A DNA stretch of 64,000 bases from Victivallis lenta (GCF_009695545.1 NZ_VUNS01000011.1:93076-157075); one strand, 5' to 3'; numbered from the stretch's first letter, positions 28,187 to 37,702 are shown. The notes: generated by a model not told the origin, from the sequence alone. Made by a program: numbers and translations.

Positions 28187-29193
28187 CGCGCGTTTTTTCT
28201 TCTCTCCGCACGACTGCCGGCCGCTTTGCGGTGAACTTCGCGCTGCTGGCGCTGCTGGCGCTCGTCATGCTGGTCAGCATGCGCTTCGGTTCGCTGAAAC
28301 TGACTTTCGCGGAGATCGTCGGGACGCTCTGGAACCGGCCGGACGGAATCAACGGCCAGATCATCTTCAATATCCGGCTGCCGCGCATCCTGCTCGGCGC
28401 GCTGGTCGGCGGCAGCCTTGCCGCGGCCGGCACGATTCTGCAGGGGGTCATGCGCAATCCGCTCGCGTCGCCCGGGATCATCGGCGTTTCGGCCGGCGGC
28501 GGACTCGGCGGTATTCTGGTCATGCTCGTGCTGCCGCAGTTCGGTTATCTGCTGGTTCCCGCCGCGTTCGGCGGGGCGCTGGTCACGGCGGTACTCGTCT
28601 ATCTGCTGGCCTGGAAGCGCGGCGTGAACCCGGTGCGGCTGATTCTGGCCGGCGTGGCGGTATCGGCCATGCTCGGCGCGTTCAGCAGCACGATCCTGAT
28701 TCTGAACGCCGAGAAGGCGGGCGGCGTGCTCGATTTCACGATCGGTTCGCTTTCGGCCCGGAGCTGGCCGCAGATCGAACAGGTCGCGCCGTATATGGCG
28801 GCCGGTTTCGCCGTCGCGCTGATGCTCGGGCAGAAACTCAATATCCTGACCCTCGGCGATGAGGTTGCGACCGGGCTCGGCATGCGGGTCGAGCGGACAC
28901 GCTTCCTCCTGCTCGCCGTCGCGGCGCTGCTGGCGGCGTCGGCAGTCAGCGTGGCCGGACTGCTCGGCTTCGTCGGGCTCATCGCTCCGCACATCGTCCG
29001 GATCGTGATCGGCTCCGACAACCGGTTCCTGATTCCGGCCTCGGCGCTGTTCGGCGGAATCATGGTGGTCGGCTGCGACACGGTCGGCCGCATGGCGATG
29101 GACCCTTCCGAACTGCCGGTCGGCGTCATCATGTCGCTGCTCGGGCCGCCCTTCTTTCTCTGGCTGTTGAGGAGGCACAGCTATGAAGCTTGA
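28183..29193 (+). CDS. BtuC/HmuU-like (FecCD) ABC permease
   Basis: 336 residues, about ten membrane helices. RLPRILLGALVGGSLAAAG and NPLASPGIIGVSAGG are the FecCD hallmark; the coupling-helix region before GLLGFVGLIAPHIVRI is also typical. It starts with ATGACG overlapping the binding-protein stop by 4 bp and ends 11 bp inside the ATPase gene. It forms the channel of the importer. Confidence 0.93.
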   Translation: MTRVFSSLRTTAGRFAVNFALLALLALVMLVSMRFGSLKLTFAEIVGTLWNRPDGINGQIIFNIRLPRILLGALVGGSLAAAGTILQGVMRNPLASPGIIGVSAGGGLGGILVMLVLPQFGYLLVPAAFGGALVTAVLVYLLAWKRGVNPVRLILAGVAVSAMLGAFSSTILILNAEKAGGVLDFTIGSLSARSWPQIEQVAPYMAAGFAVALMLGQKLNILTLGDEVATGLGMRVERTRFLLLAVAALLAASAVSVAGLLGFVGLIAPHIVRIVIGSDNRFLIPASALFGGIMVVGCDTVGRMAMDPSELPVGVIMSLLGPPFFLWLLRRHSYEA

Positions 29194-29974
29194 TGTGAAA
29201 TCCGTTTCAGCCGGCTACGGCGGCAAGCTCGTGCTCGACGGCGTCGACCTGACCGTCCCGGAGGGCGGCATCCTGACGCTGGTCGGCGCGAACGGCAGCG
29301 GCAAATCGACGCTGCTGAAGGTCATCGGCCGGCTGCTCGAACCGCGCGCCGGGGAGATCGTGCTGGACGGCAGGGCGATCCGCTCCTACGGCACAACCGA
29401 GCTGGCCCGGAAGATGGCGATCCTGCCTCAGCTGCACCATGCTGCGGGGGAGATCACGGTGGGCGAACTGGTCGGTTACGGCCGTTTTCCGCACCGGCGC
29501 GGCTTCGGGCAGCTGAGTGCGGATGACCGCGCGGTGGTCGACGAGACGCTGAAGCTGACCCGGCTCGAGCCGTTCCGCAACCGTCCGGTCGGCACGCTGT
29601 CGGGCGGAGAGCGCCAGCGGGCGTGGATCGCCATGACGCTTGCGCAGCAGCCTCGGTTCCTGCTGCTCGACGAGCCGACGACGTTTCTCGACGTGCGCTG
29701 TCAGTTCGACATCATCGAACTGGTCTGCGACCTGAACCGGCGGCTCGGCATTACGGTGCTGATGGTGCTGCACGACCTGAATCTCGCGGCGCGCTGTTCG
29801 GATATTCTGGTTACGCTGAAGGAGCGGAAGATCCGTCACATCGGAACTCCGGCGGAGATCCTGCGGCCGGAAATCCTGCGGGATATTTTCGGCATCGAAG
29901 CGGAAATCAGCACCGGAACGGACGGCATCCCCTACTGCATTCCGACCGGAAGCGTAAAGGAGGATCAAAGATGA
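29183..29974 (+). CDS. BtuD/HmuV-like ABC ATPase
   Basis: 263 residues with Walker A GANGSGKST, signature LSGGERQR, Walker B FLLLDEPT and the H-loop VLHDLN. This is the FepC/BtuD class that energises class II importers. GAGGAGG precedes ATG 29183, and its stop overlaps the next gene by ATGA. Together with 27257-29193 it makes a complete importer. Confidence 0.95.
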   Translation: MKLDVKSVSAGYGGKLVLDGVDLTVPEGGILTLVGANGSGKSTLLKVIGRLLEPRAGEIVLDGRAIRSYGTTELARKMAILPQLHHAAGEITVGELVGYGRFPHRRGFGQLSADDRAVVDETLKLTRLEPFRNRPVGTLSGGERQRAWIAMTLAQQPRFLLLDEPTTFLDVRCQFDIIELVCDLNRRLGITVLMVLHDLNLAARCSDILVTLKERKIRHIGTPAEILRPEILRDIFGIEAEISTGTDGIPYCIPTGSVKEDQR

Positions 29975-31236
29975 AATGCCTGGTGGTTTACACGAGCCGG
30001 AGCGGCAATACGGAAAAGCTCGCCCGGGCGATTGCGGCGGCGCTGGGGCCGGAGTGCGTTCTTGCGGCGGCCGCCGATGCGCCGCCGCCGGAGAATTTCG
30101 ATTTCATCGCGCTCGGGTTCGGCGTGTACGGCGGCTGGCCGGACGGCGATCTGCGCAGCTATATGAAACGCTGCCGCCGGAAGAACGTCGGCCTTTTCAT
30201 GACGCTCGGCGCATGGCCCGATTCGGAACACGCCTTCCTCTGCATGGGGCGCGCCGAGGGACTGCTGGAAAACTGCACGACGCGGGTGAAATTCATCTGC
30301 CAGGGCGGTTACACGCCCGAACACCTCGCGCGGATGAAGAGCCGCCCGGCCGATTCCCCTCACGCCTGGGACGCCGGGCGCGAGGCGCGCGTCGCCGAAG
30401 CGATGAAGCATCCGGACGAAACGGATCTCCGCATCGCCGCCGACCGTTTCCGGGCCGCCGCGGAGAAGCTGCGGAACGCGCCGCCGCGCCCGGCGAAGCC
30501 GCCGAAGCGGGCGCAGGTGCTCGCCGTGTTCGGCAGCACCGTGCCGGGGGCCGAAGCCTCCTATCGCGCGATCGAAGACGCGATGCGCGAACGGCACCCG
30601 GAGCTGCCGCTCTTCCGGGCCTGCACCTCGTACGCGGTCCGTTCGAAGTGCGCCGCCGCCGCGCCGTCGCTGTCGGGCGTATTGATGCGCCTGGTGCGCG
30701 AAGGGTATGCGGCCGCGAATCTCGTCGTCGGCTTTTTGTCGGCGGGGGAGGAATATCACAAGGTCCGGAGCGAGGCTGCGGCGTTCGGCCCGCAATTGGA
30801 GCTCTGCGTCACACGGCCGCCGCTGTCGGACCGGGCCGGACTGCGGCGCTTTCTCGGTGCGGTGCTCGCGGGGCTGCCGGAGCGCGCGCCGGACGAATGT
30901 GTGCTCTTCATGGGCCACGGCCACGCCGGCGGCCGTTCGGATTTTCAGTACATGGCGGCCGCGTCGGAACTTGCCGGGCTCGACCCGGCGCTGCATCTGG
31001 CCTGCGTCGAGGGGGAGCCCTCCTTCGACCCGGTGCTGCCGGAACTCCGGGGGAAACGGGTCCGCCTGGTCCCGTTCATGCTCGTCGCGGGCGACCATGC
31101 GCTGAACGATATGGCGGGCGACGGGCCGGAGTCGTGGAAAAGCCGCCTCGAAGCGGCCGGATATGAAACGGAATGCGTTCTGCACGGTCTCGGGGAGAAT
31201 CCGGCCGTCGCGCGCTACTTTGCGGAGCTGGTATGA
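29971..31236 (+). CDS. cbiK: Flavodoxin-CbiK fusion: flavodoxin domain + anaerobic sirohydrochlorin cobaltochelatase
   Basis: 421 residues. Residues about 1-165 are a flavodoxin-like domain (YTSRSGNTEKLARAI phosphate loop, then FMTLGAWPDSEHA as in flavodoxin-like partners of anaerobic heme-degrading enzymes). Residues about 185-421 are CbiK: FGSTVPGAE, the metal-site His in MGHGHAGG, and CVEGEPSF. CbiK inserts cobalt into sirohydrochlorin. The fusion of a redox carrier to a chelatase is unusual, and the flavodoxin part may serve the radical SAM enzyme encoded three genes upstream. AAAGGAGG precedes the ATG. Confidence 0.85.
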   Translation: MKCLVVYTSRSGNTEKLARAIAAALGPECVLAAAADAPPPENFDFIALGFGVYGGWPDGDLRSYMKRCRRKNVGLFMTLGAWPDSEHAFLCMGRAEGLLENCTTRVKFICQGGYTPEHLARMKSRPADSPHAWDAGREARVAEAMKHPDETDLRIAADRFRAAAEKLRNAPPRPAKPPKRAQVLAVFGSTVPGAEASYRAIEDAMRERHPELPLFRACTSYAVRSKCAAAAPSLSGVLMRLVREGYAAANLVVGFLSAGEEYHKVRSEAAAFGPQLELCVTRPPLSDRAGLRRFLGAVLAGLPERAPDECVLFMGHGHAGGRSDFQYMAAASELAGLDPALHLACVEGEPSFDPVLPELRGKRVRLVPFMLVAGDHALNDMAGDGPESWKSRLEAAGYETECVLHGLGENPAVARYFAELV

Positions 31237-31928
31237 AAAAAGGAATGTTTTACGGTGTCGGGCTCGGTCCCGGCGACCCGGAGCTCGTCACTTTGAAGGC
31301 GCTCCGCGTGCTGCAGGGGGTCGGCCGGATTTACGCCGTCGCCTCGCGCCAGTCGGACAGGAGCGTCTCGGGGGCGGTCATCGCGGCGCTGCCCGGCATC
31401 ACGGCGGAGCTCGTCGAGCTTGAATTCACGATGTCCACCGACTGGGGCGAACGGCTTGCCCGGATCGACGCGCATGCGTCCGCGATCCATGCCGAACTCG
31501 CATGCGGCGCCGACTGCGCCTTCGTCTCGATCGGAGACCCGATGACTTACAGCACCTGCTCCTATCTGCTGCGGAGCCTCCGCCGGCTCGACCCCGGCCT
31601 CGCGTTCGAAATCGTGCCCGGCGTGAACTCCTGGAGCGCGCTCGCCGCAAAGTGCGGTGAACCGCTCTGCGAGGATCGCGAAATCCTGCGCATCGTGCCG
31701 AGCTACTCGATCGCGGAGGGAGAAGCGCCGGAACTGCCGGAGTGCAGCACGACCGTGCTGCTCAAGACCTACCGGACGCGGAACCGGCTGCTCGAAGCAT
31801 TGCCGCCGGAGGCCCGGGTGCTCTACGGAGCGAACCTCGGGCTGGACAACGAAACGTACAGCTCCCGGCGGGATGAGATCGACGCTCTGCCGGAGGCGTA
31901 TCTGTCGATGCTCGCGGTAAAGAAGTGA
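31233..31928 (+). CDS. cbiL: Cobalt-factor II / precorrin-2 C20-methyltransferase
   Basis: 231 residues of the SAM-dependent tetrapyrrole methylase fold: VGLGPGDPELVTLKA at the start, the SAM loop SIGDPMTYSTCSYL, and VPGVNSWSAL. These match CbiL/CobI, which methylates C20. The start at 31233 overlaps the CbiK stop by ATGA; a longer frame upstream is not used. Next step after cobalt insertion in the anaerobic route. Confidence 0.92.
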   Translation: MKKGMFYGVGLGPGDPELVTLKALRVLQGVGRIYAVASRQSDRSVSGAVIAALPGITAELVELEFTMSTDWGERLARIDAHASAIHAELACGADCAFVSIGDPMTYSTCSYLLRSLRRLDPGLAFEIVPGVNSWSALAAKCGEPLCEDREILRIVPSYSIAEGEAPELPECSTTVLLKTYRTRNRLLEALPPEARVLYGANLGLDNETYSSRRDEIDALPEAYLSMLAVKK

Positions 31929-32911
31929 AGAAGCGCGCCGGCATCATCCTCTCAGTTGCTGCGACGGCGGGCGCCGTGGCATGCACGCCGCCGGCAGAGC
32001 TGCCGCGCGCGTTCCTGTCGCTGGGCGGCATCATTGCGATGGTGCTGGCGATCTGCGTTGCGGCCGGGGTGCTTGAATACCGCTGCTGGCTGCACCGGAT
32101 TGCGGTGCTGGTCCGGCCGCTCATGCGTTTTTCGCGGCTGCCGGAGCCGTGCGCGCTCGCCTTCGTCGCCTCCTTCGCCTCCGGCAACGTCGCGGCGCTG
32201 ATGCTGGCCGACAGCCGGAAGGAAGGGGCCATCGACCGCCGGGAAATGATTCTCGGGGCGCTCTGCAACTCGGTTCCGTCGGCTTTCATGTTCACCTGCT
32301 ATCTGGCGCTTCCGGTCATCGGCATTCTCGGGCGGGCCGGAGTGCTTTACTTTGCGGTATCGTTCGCGATCATGGCGGCGGCGCTGTCGGTTTTTCTCGT
32401 CCTCTCCCGCCGGCTGGCGCGCGGGAGGGTGCCCGCGGGAGGCGTCGCGGCTGCCGCTCCGCCGCTCGCGTGGAGCGAGGTCCGGCGCAAGGTGCGGCGC
32501 CGGGCCTGGAGCTTTCTCGTCCGGCTGCTGCTGCTGACCGTGCCGTTCTACCTGTGGACCTCGTGTGCGATCCGGCACGGCTGGCTGAATTTCACGGCGC
32601 CGAAAAACTTCGAGGCGTTCCTGTCGCCCGCCGCGCTGACCGTGATCGGTTCGCGCGTCGGCGGGCTGCTCGCCTCGTCCGGCACCGCTGCTGAATTGCT
32701 GAAACAACAGCAAATTACCGTAATTCAGCTTGTAATTGCGCTTCTGGTCGGCAATATTTTAAACGGGTTTACGCGCCTGGTCCGCCGCGGTCTGCCGGTT
32801 TCGATGGGAATCTATCCGCGCTGTGACGGCGCGGTGATCGCGGTGGCCGGCGTCGGCACGCGGATGGTGCTGACTGCGGCGGCGGTCGTGATTTTATGGA
32901 GATTGCAGTGA
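31925..32911 (+). CDS. Nucleoside-recognition (Gate) domain membrane protein in cobalamin operon
   Basis: 328 residues with about eight membrane helices starting from GTG 31925 (GTGA overlap). FASGNVAALMLADSRKEG and GNILNGFTRLVRRGLP are characteristic of the nucleoside-recognition/Gate membrane family, also seen in SpmA/B-like proteins. Function is unknown. In this operon it may carry a small substrate such as cobalt, a lower-ligand base or a corrinoid intermediate; that is inference from position. The stop overlaps the ATG of the next gene. Confidence 0.7.
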   Translation: MKKRAGIILSVAATAGAVACTPPAELPRAFLSLGGIIAMVLAICVAAGVLEYRCWLHRIAVLVRPLMRFSRLPEPCALAFVASFASGNVAALMLADSRKEGAIDRREMILGALCNSVPSAFMFTCYLALPVIGILGRAGVLYFAVSFAIMAAALSVFLVLSRRLARGRVPAGGVAAAAPPLAWSEVRRKVRRRAWSFLVRLLLLTVPFYLWTSCAIRHGWLNFTAPKNFEAFLSPAALTVIGSRVGGLLASSGTAAELLKQQQITVIQLVIALLVGNILNGFTRLVRRGLPVSMGIYPRCDGAVIAVAGVGTRMVLTAAAVVILWRLQ

Positions 32912-35445
32912 TGATCGAACATGGCGGAAACCTTGCGAAACTGGCGGAACTGGCCGGGTGCGAACCCGGGGAAATTCTCGACTTCAGCGTGAATTTGAAT
33001 CCGCTCGGGCCTCCGCCCGGCGTTTTCGAACCCTGCTTCCGCAGCTTCGACCGGCTCGGGGAATATCCGGAGCCGTATGCGGAGTCGCTGGTTGCGATGC
33101 TGGCGGAGCGGTGGCGCCTCCCCGCGGCGCGCATCGTCGCCGGGAACGGGTCGAACCTGCTTTTGAACCTGCTGCCGCCGCTCACCGGCGCGAAGCGGGC
33201 GCTGATTGTGACGCCGGGGTATCTCGGGTATGCGGAGGCGTGCCGGAACGGCGGTCTGCCGGTTGTCGAATTCCGGCTGCGGGAGGAGGAGGACTTCATC
33301 CTCGATCCGGCGCGGCTCGGCGACGCGGTCGAGCCGGGAGATCTGGTCATTCTCGGCAACCCGGACAATCCGACCGGTTATGCGCTGCCGCGCGCGGAAC
33401 TCGAGCCGTTCGTCGCGGCTCATCCCGGAGCGCTGTTTCTCATCGACGAGGCGTTCATCGAATTTTACGGCGAGGCGGAGTCGCTGGCGGGCGTCATGCT
33501 GCCGAATCTGGTCGTCAGCCGTTCGTTCACGAAAATCTACGCCGTTCCGGGGCTCCGCATGGGGGCGATGAGCGGGCCGGAGGAGCTGATGGCTCGTCTC
33601 CGGGCGCGGCAGGGGGAGTGGGTGCTCTCCGCGCCCGCCGTCGAAACGGCGAAGTTCCTGCTGGCGCTGCCCGGCGGATTTCCGGAAGAAACCCGCCGGG
33701 AGACGGAGCGGTTGCGCGGCGAACTGGCCGCCGGGCTGGACGGCCTGCCCGGTTTCAAAACTTATCCGTCCTGCGCGAACTATCTGCTGTTCCGGGCGCC
33801 CTGCGCCGATCTGCCGGAACGGCTGCTGGCGGAGCACCGCATCGCGCTGCGGAGCTGCGCCGCCTATCCGGGGCTCGGGCCGGAGTTCTGCCGCGTTGCG
33901 GTGCGCCCCGCGGAGGAGCGTGAACGGCTGCTGGCGGCCCTGCGGGGGAAGGGGCCGTACCTGCCGAAGAAGCGGAAGACGCCGGCCCTCATGCTGCAGG
34001 GAACCTGCTCGAATGCCGGGAAAAGCGTGCTTGCGGCGGCCTTCTGCCGGATTCTGCTTGAAGACGGTTTTTCTGTCGCTCCGTTCAAGGCGCAGAATAT
34101 GGCGCTCAACTCGTATGTGACGCCGGACGGGGGAGAGATCGGCCGTGCGCAGGCCGTGCAGGCCGAGGCGTGTCGCCTCGACCCCGATGTGCGGATGAAT
34201 CCGATCCTGCTCAAGCCGGACAGCGATCTCGGCAGCCAGGTCGTCCTGAACGGCCGCGCGATCGGCAACTTCAAGGTGCGCGAATATTTCCAGCGCAAGC
34301 CGGAGCTCTGGGGCGAGGTCGCAAAGGCCTACGATTCGCTCGCCTCCGAACATGACGTGATCGTGCTCGAGGGAGCGGGCAGCCCCGGTGAAATCAACCT
34401 CAAAAGCGGCGACCTGGTGAATATGCGCATGGCGCGCCATGCCGGCGCGCGGGTCCTGCTGGCCGGGGATATCGACCGCGGCGGGGTCTACGCTTCGTTC
34501 GTCGGCACCTACGCGACGCTTGAGCCGTGGGAGCGCGCGCTGCTCTCCGGCTTTCTGGTCAACAAATTCCGCGGCGACCCGACGCTGCTGGCCGATGCGC
34601 ATGCATATGTCGAGCGCATGACCGGCCGGCCGGTGCGCGGCGTGATCGACTACCAGCGGGACCTCGGGCTGCCGGAGGAGGATTCGGTCAGCTTCTCGTT
34701 CGTCCGCCCGGCGGAGAAGGAGGCGAAGACGCTTGACATCGTGCTGATCCGGCTCGGGTACATCGCGAACTTCACGGATTTCACGCCGTTCGAGATCGAG
34801 CCGGATGTGACGCTGCGCAAGGTTTCGTCGCCGGCCGATTTCGGCGCGCCGGATGCAGTGATCCTGCCCGGCAGCAAGAGCGTCGCGGCCGACCTCGCGC
34901 GGTTGCGGGAGAGCGGGCTTGCCGCGAAGGTGGCCGAAGCGGCGGAGAGCGGCGTTGCGGTCGCCGGCATCTGCGGCGGGCTCCAGCTGCTCGGAGAGCG
35001 TTTGCTTGACCCGGACGGGATCGAATCCGCCGAGCGCGAGGTGCGGTGCCTCGGCCTTCTGCCGCTCGAGACAGTCATGCGCCGAAGGAAGACCCTGCGG
35101 AGGACGCGCGGATTCCGGCCGGACGGCACGGAAATTTCAGGTTACGAAATTCATCACGGCGAAACGGTGCCGACCGGGCCCGGACTCGGAATCATGCGCG
35201 ATACGGAGGGGCGCATGATCGGTTTCGAACGCGGCGGCCTCTTTGCGAGTTATCTGCACGGCATTTTCGATGACGACCGTTTCCGGCGGCTCTGGCTCGA
35301 CGGCCTGCGGCGGAAGAAGGGATGGGCGCCGAAGGGAGGCGTTACGGCCTCGTACGGCGTGGAGGAGGCTTTGAACCGGCTGGCGGCGCATGTCCGCAGC
35401 CGTGTCGATATCGACGGATTGTACAGAGAGTTGGGGGTGCGCTGA
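32911..35445 (+). CDS. cbiP: CobD-CbiP fusion: threonine-phosphate decarboxylase + cobyric acid synthase
   Basis: 844 residues. Residues about 1-350 are a PLP aminotransferase-fold CobD (HGGNLAKLAELAG, GNPDNPTGY, Lys motif SFTKIYAVPG), which makes aminopropanol phosphate. Residues about 355-844 are CbiP: ATP loop QGTCSNAGKS, APFKAQNMALNSYVT, and glutaminase Cys GICGGLQLLG with LHGIF His. Both active sites are intact. The ATG at 32911 overlaps the preceding stop and is typical for the CobD start; ATG 32896 is the alternative. Fusion brings the side-chain donor and amidation in one chain. Confidence 0.92.
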   Translation: MIEHGGNLAKLAELAGCEPGEILDFSVNLNPLGPPPGVFEPCFRSFDRLGEYPEPYAESLVAMLAERWRLPAARIVAGNGSNLLLNLLPPLTGAKRALIVTPGYLGYAEACRNGGLPVVEFRLREEEDFILDPARLGDAVEPGDLVILGNPDNPTGYALPRAELEPFVAAHPGALFLIDEAFIEFYGEAESLAGVMLPNLVVSRSFTKIYAVPGLRMGAMSGPEELMARLRARQGEWVLSAPAVETAKFLLALPGGFPEETRRETERLRGELAAGLDGLPGFKTYPSCANYLLFRAPCADLPERLLAEHRIALRSCAAYPGLGPEFCRVAVRPAEERERLLAALRGKGPYLPKKRKTPALMLQGTCSNAGKSVLAAAFCRILLEDGFSVAPFKAQNMALNSYVTPDGGEIGRAQAVQAEACRLDPDVRMNPILLKPDSDLGSQVVLNGRAIGNFKVREYFQRKPELWGEVAKAYDSLASEHDVIVLEGAGSPGEINLKSGDLVNMRMARHAGARVLLAGDIDRGGVYASFVGTYATLEPWERALLSGFLVNKFRGDPTLLADAHAYVERMTGRPVRGVIDYQRDLGLPEEDSVSFSFVRPAEKEAKTLDIVLIRLGYIANFTDFTPFEIEPDVTLRKVSSPADFGAPDAVILPGSKSVAADLARLRESGLAAKVAEAAESGVAVAGICGGLQLLGERLLDPDGIESAEREVRCLGLLPLETVMRRRKTLRRTRGFRPDGTEISGYEIHHGETVPTGPGLGIMRDTEGRMIGFERGGLFASYLHGIFDDDRFRRLWLDGLRRKKGWAPKGGVTASYGVEEALNRLAAHVRSRVDIDGLYRELGVR

Positions 35446-35976
35446 ATGCTGAAGGAAGAGGACAGGACGAAGGGGCTGCTGCTGAACCTGACCGGCGACG
35501 GAAAGGGAAAGAGTTCGAGCGCCTTCGGGATCGCGGTTCGTGCGCTCGGCTGGGAGTGGCGCGTGGCCGTGCTGCAGTTCATCAAGGGGGGACGGCCGAC
35601 CGGGGAACGCAACTTTTTCCGGAAATATGTTCCGGGGATGATGTTCGAGAGCTGCGGGCTCGGGCTCACGAAGGGGCCCGGCGACCACGCTTCCGCCGCC
35701 GCAGCCGGCTGGGAGCGGGCGAAGGAGCTGCTGCGCGGCTTCGACGGCGAACTTCTGATTCTCGACGAATTGAATATCGCAGTCCGCCACGGTTATCTCG
35801 ATGCGGCGGAGGTCGCGGCCGCCCTGTCCGGACGGCGGGCCGGGCTCAATGTGATCGTGACCGGGCGCGGTGCCGCGCCGGAACTGCTGGAGATTGCGGA
35901 CCTCGTATCCGAAATCCGTGCGGTCAGGCATCCGTTCCTGAACGGGGAACCCGCCAGAAAGGGGCTGGACTACTGA
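35446..35976 (+). CDS. btuR: Cob(I)alamin / cob(I)yrinic acid a,c-diamide adenosyltransferase
   Basis: 176 residues with the unusual P-loop TGDGKGKSSSAFG of the CobA/CobO/BtuR family, QFIKGG and LLILDELN (Walker B-like). It adds the 5'-deoxyadenosyl ligand to Co(I). It starts directly after the CobD-CbiP stop. Length is close to the family norm. Confidence 0.95.
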   Translation: MLKEEDRTKGLLLNLTGDGKGKSSSAFGIAVRALGWEWRVAVLQFIKGGRPTGERNFFRKYVPGMMFESCGLGLTKGPGDHASAAAAGWERAKELLRGFDGELLILDELNIAVRHGYLDAAEVAAALSGRRAGLNVIVTGRGAAPELLEIADLVSEIRAVRHPFLNGEPARKGLDY

Positions 35977-36641
35977 TGAATCCTTTTGACTCCATCGTCT
36001 GGGACCGCGACGGCGGCGCGATCGAAAGCGAGAGTTTCCGCCGCATCGATGCGGAAGCCGATCCGCGCATGCGCGGCCGTTTTTCCGACGCCGAGTGGCG
36101 CGTCGCCCGGCGGCTGGTCCACACGACGGCCGATTTTTCGATCCTGCCGGAGCTCGAATTTTCCGGCGGGGCGGTGGAGGCGGGCCTCGCCGCGCTGCGG
36201 CGCGGAGCCCGGATCTACTCCGATTCGAACATGATCAAATCCGGACTCTCGATTCCGAAGCTGAAGCGTTTTTTCCCGGGGTACGAGCGTGAATCGATCC
36301 TCTGCCCGGTGGCCGATCCGGAGGTCCGGGAATACGCTGCCGCGCGCGGCATCACCCGCGCGCTCGCGGCGGTCGAACTGCATGCGCCGGAGCTGGAGGG
36401 CGCGGTTTTCCTTTGCGGCAACGCGCCGCTGGCGCTGGCCGGCGTGGTCCGGCTCGCGGTCGAACGCGGCGTCGTTCCGGCGCTGATCGTCGGCATGCCG
36501 GTCGGCTTTGTGAATGTGGTCGAGTCGAAAAAACTGCTCGATCTGGTCGATATCCCGTTTGTGCGGATCAACGGCCGTCGCGGGGGCAGTCCGCTCGCCG
36601 TTGCGGCGCTGCACGGCATGATGGAGGGAGAGCTGCAATGA
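35976..36641 (+). CDS. cbiC: Cobalt-precorrin-8 methylmutase
   Basis: 221 residues. The catalytic His is in RRLVHTTADFS, DSNMIKSGLS and GMPVGFVNVVESKK are also conserved in CbiC/CobH. It moves the C11 methyl to C12 to make cobyrinate. TGATG overlap with btuR, ATGA overlap with cbiD. Confidence 0.95.
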   Translation: MNPFDSIVWDRDGGAIESESFRRIDAEADPRMRGRFSDAEWRVARRLVHTTADFSILPELEFSGGAVEAGLAALRRGARIYSDSNMIKSGLSIPKLKRFFPGYERESILCPVADPEVREYAAARGITRALAAVELHAPELEGAVFLCGNAPLALAGVVRLAVERGVVPALIVGMPVGFVNVVESKKLLDLVDIPFVRINGRRGGSPLAVAALHGMMEGELQ

Positions 36642-37702
36642 AGACGGCCGGGGAACTGCGGTCGGGTTTCACGACCGGGAGCGCGATGACGGCGGCGGCC
36701 GTCGCCGCCTATCTCGATCTCCGCGACCGGGTCGCGATTCTGCTGCCGGGCGGCGGAACGCTCGACATTCCGATCGCGCGGCGGTGGCCGGACGGCGCCG
36801 CGGTCGTCAAGGACGGCGGCGACGACCCGGATGTGACCAGCGGCTGCGAAGTCGCGGTGACGCTTTGTCCGTTCGACGGACCGGAGACGGAGGCCGACCA
36901 TGTCGAACCGTGCGGCGGCGGAACGCTCGTCGTCCGCGGCGCCGCCGGGGTCGGCCGGGTGACCCGGCCCGGCCTGGCGTTGCCGGTCGGCAAAAGCTCG
37001 ATCAACGCCGGGCCGCGCCGCATGCTGGCCGAGAACATGGCGCATGCCGGTTTCGGCCGCCGCGAAGGCGAGCGGCTGCTCCTCTCCGTATCGGTCACGG
37101 GCGGGGAGGAGATCGCCCGGAAGACCCTGAATCCGTCGCTCGGCATCGAGGGCGGAATTTCGATTCTCGGGCACAGCGGGATCGTCCGCCCGTTCTCGAA
37201 TGCGGCCTATGCCAGAACGATCGTGCTGCAGCTGCGGAGCATCGCCGCCAACGGCGGCCGCATGGCAGCGCTGACGACCGGCAACCGGACGACCGGGGCG
37301 GTCCGGCGCGACTACCCGGAGCTCGTGCCGGAGGGGATCGTGCCGATTGCGGATTTCATCCGCATCGCGGTCCGTGCGGCGGCCGCGGCGAAACTCGAGA
37401 CGCTGGTGGTCGGCTGCATGGCGGGCAAGCTGTTCAAATATGCGTGCGGGCTCTGGAACACGCACGCGCACCGGAACCGGCTCATGTTGTCGCAGCTGCG
37501 CGATTTCGGCATCGGGCTCGACGGCCTGCCGCTGGAGGAGATGGAGACGATGGGGGAACTCGCCTCGCGCCTGACGCCGGAGCGTTACCGCGAAATTCTC
37601 GATGCGGTCTACGAACGGGCCCGGCAGGTCCTGCAGGAGTGGGCCGGCGACACCCGGATTGTGCTCGCGCTCTACGACAGCGAAGGGAGGCGGCTTCGAT
37701 GA
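36638..37702 (+). CDS. cbiD: Cobalt-precorrin-5B C1-methyltransferase
   Basis: 354 residues. RSGFTTGSAMTAAA at the N-terminus is the family hallmark, with KSSINAGPRRM, GISILGHSGIVRPFS and CMAGKLFKYACG following. CbiD methylates C1 in the anaerobic, early-cobalt route and does not occur in the aerobic one, so the pathway type is fixed. Coupled at both ends. Confidence 0.95.
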   Translation: MKTAGELRSGFTTGSAMTAAAVAAYLDLRDRVAILLPGGGTLDIPIARRWPDGAAVVKDGGDDPDVTSGCEVAVTLCPFDGPETEADHVEPCGGGTLVVRGAAGVGRVTRPGLALPVGKSSINAGPRRMLAENMAHAGFGRREGERLLLSVSVTGGEEIARKTLNPSLGIEGGISILGHSGIVRPFSNAAYARTIVLQLRSIAANGGRMAALTTGNRTTGAVRRDYPELVPEGIVPIADFIRIAVRAAAAAKLETLVVGCMAGKLFKYACGLWNTHAHRNRLMLSQLRDFGIGLDGLPLEEMETMGELASRLTPERYREILDAVYERARQVLQEWAGDTRIVLALYDSEGRRLR

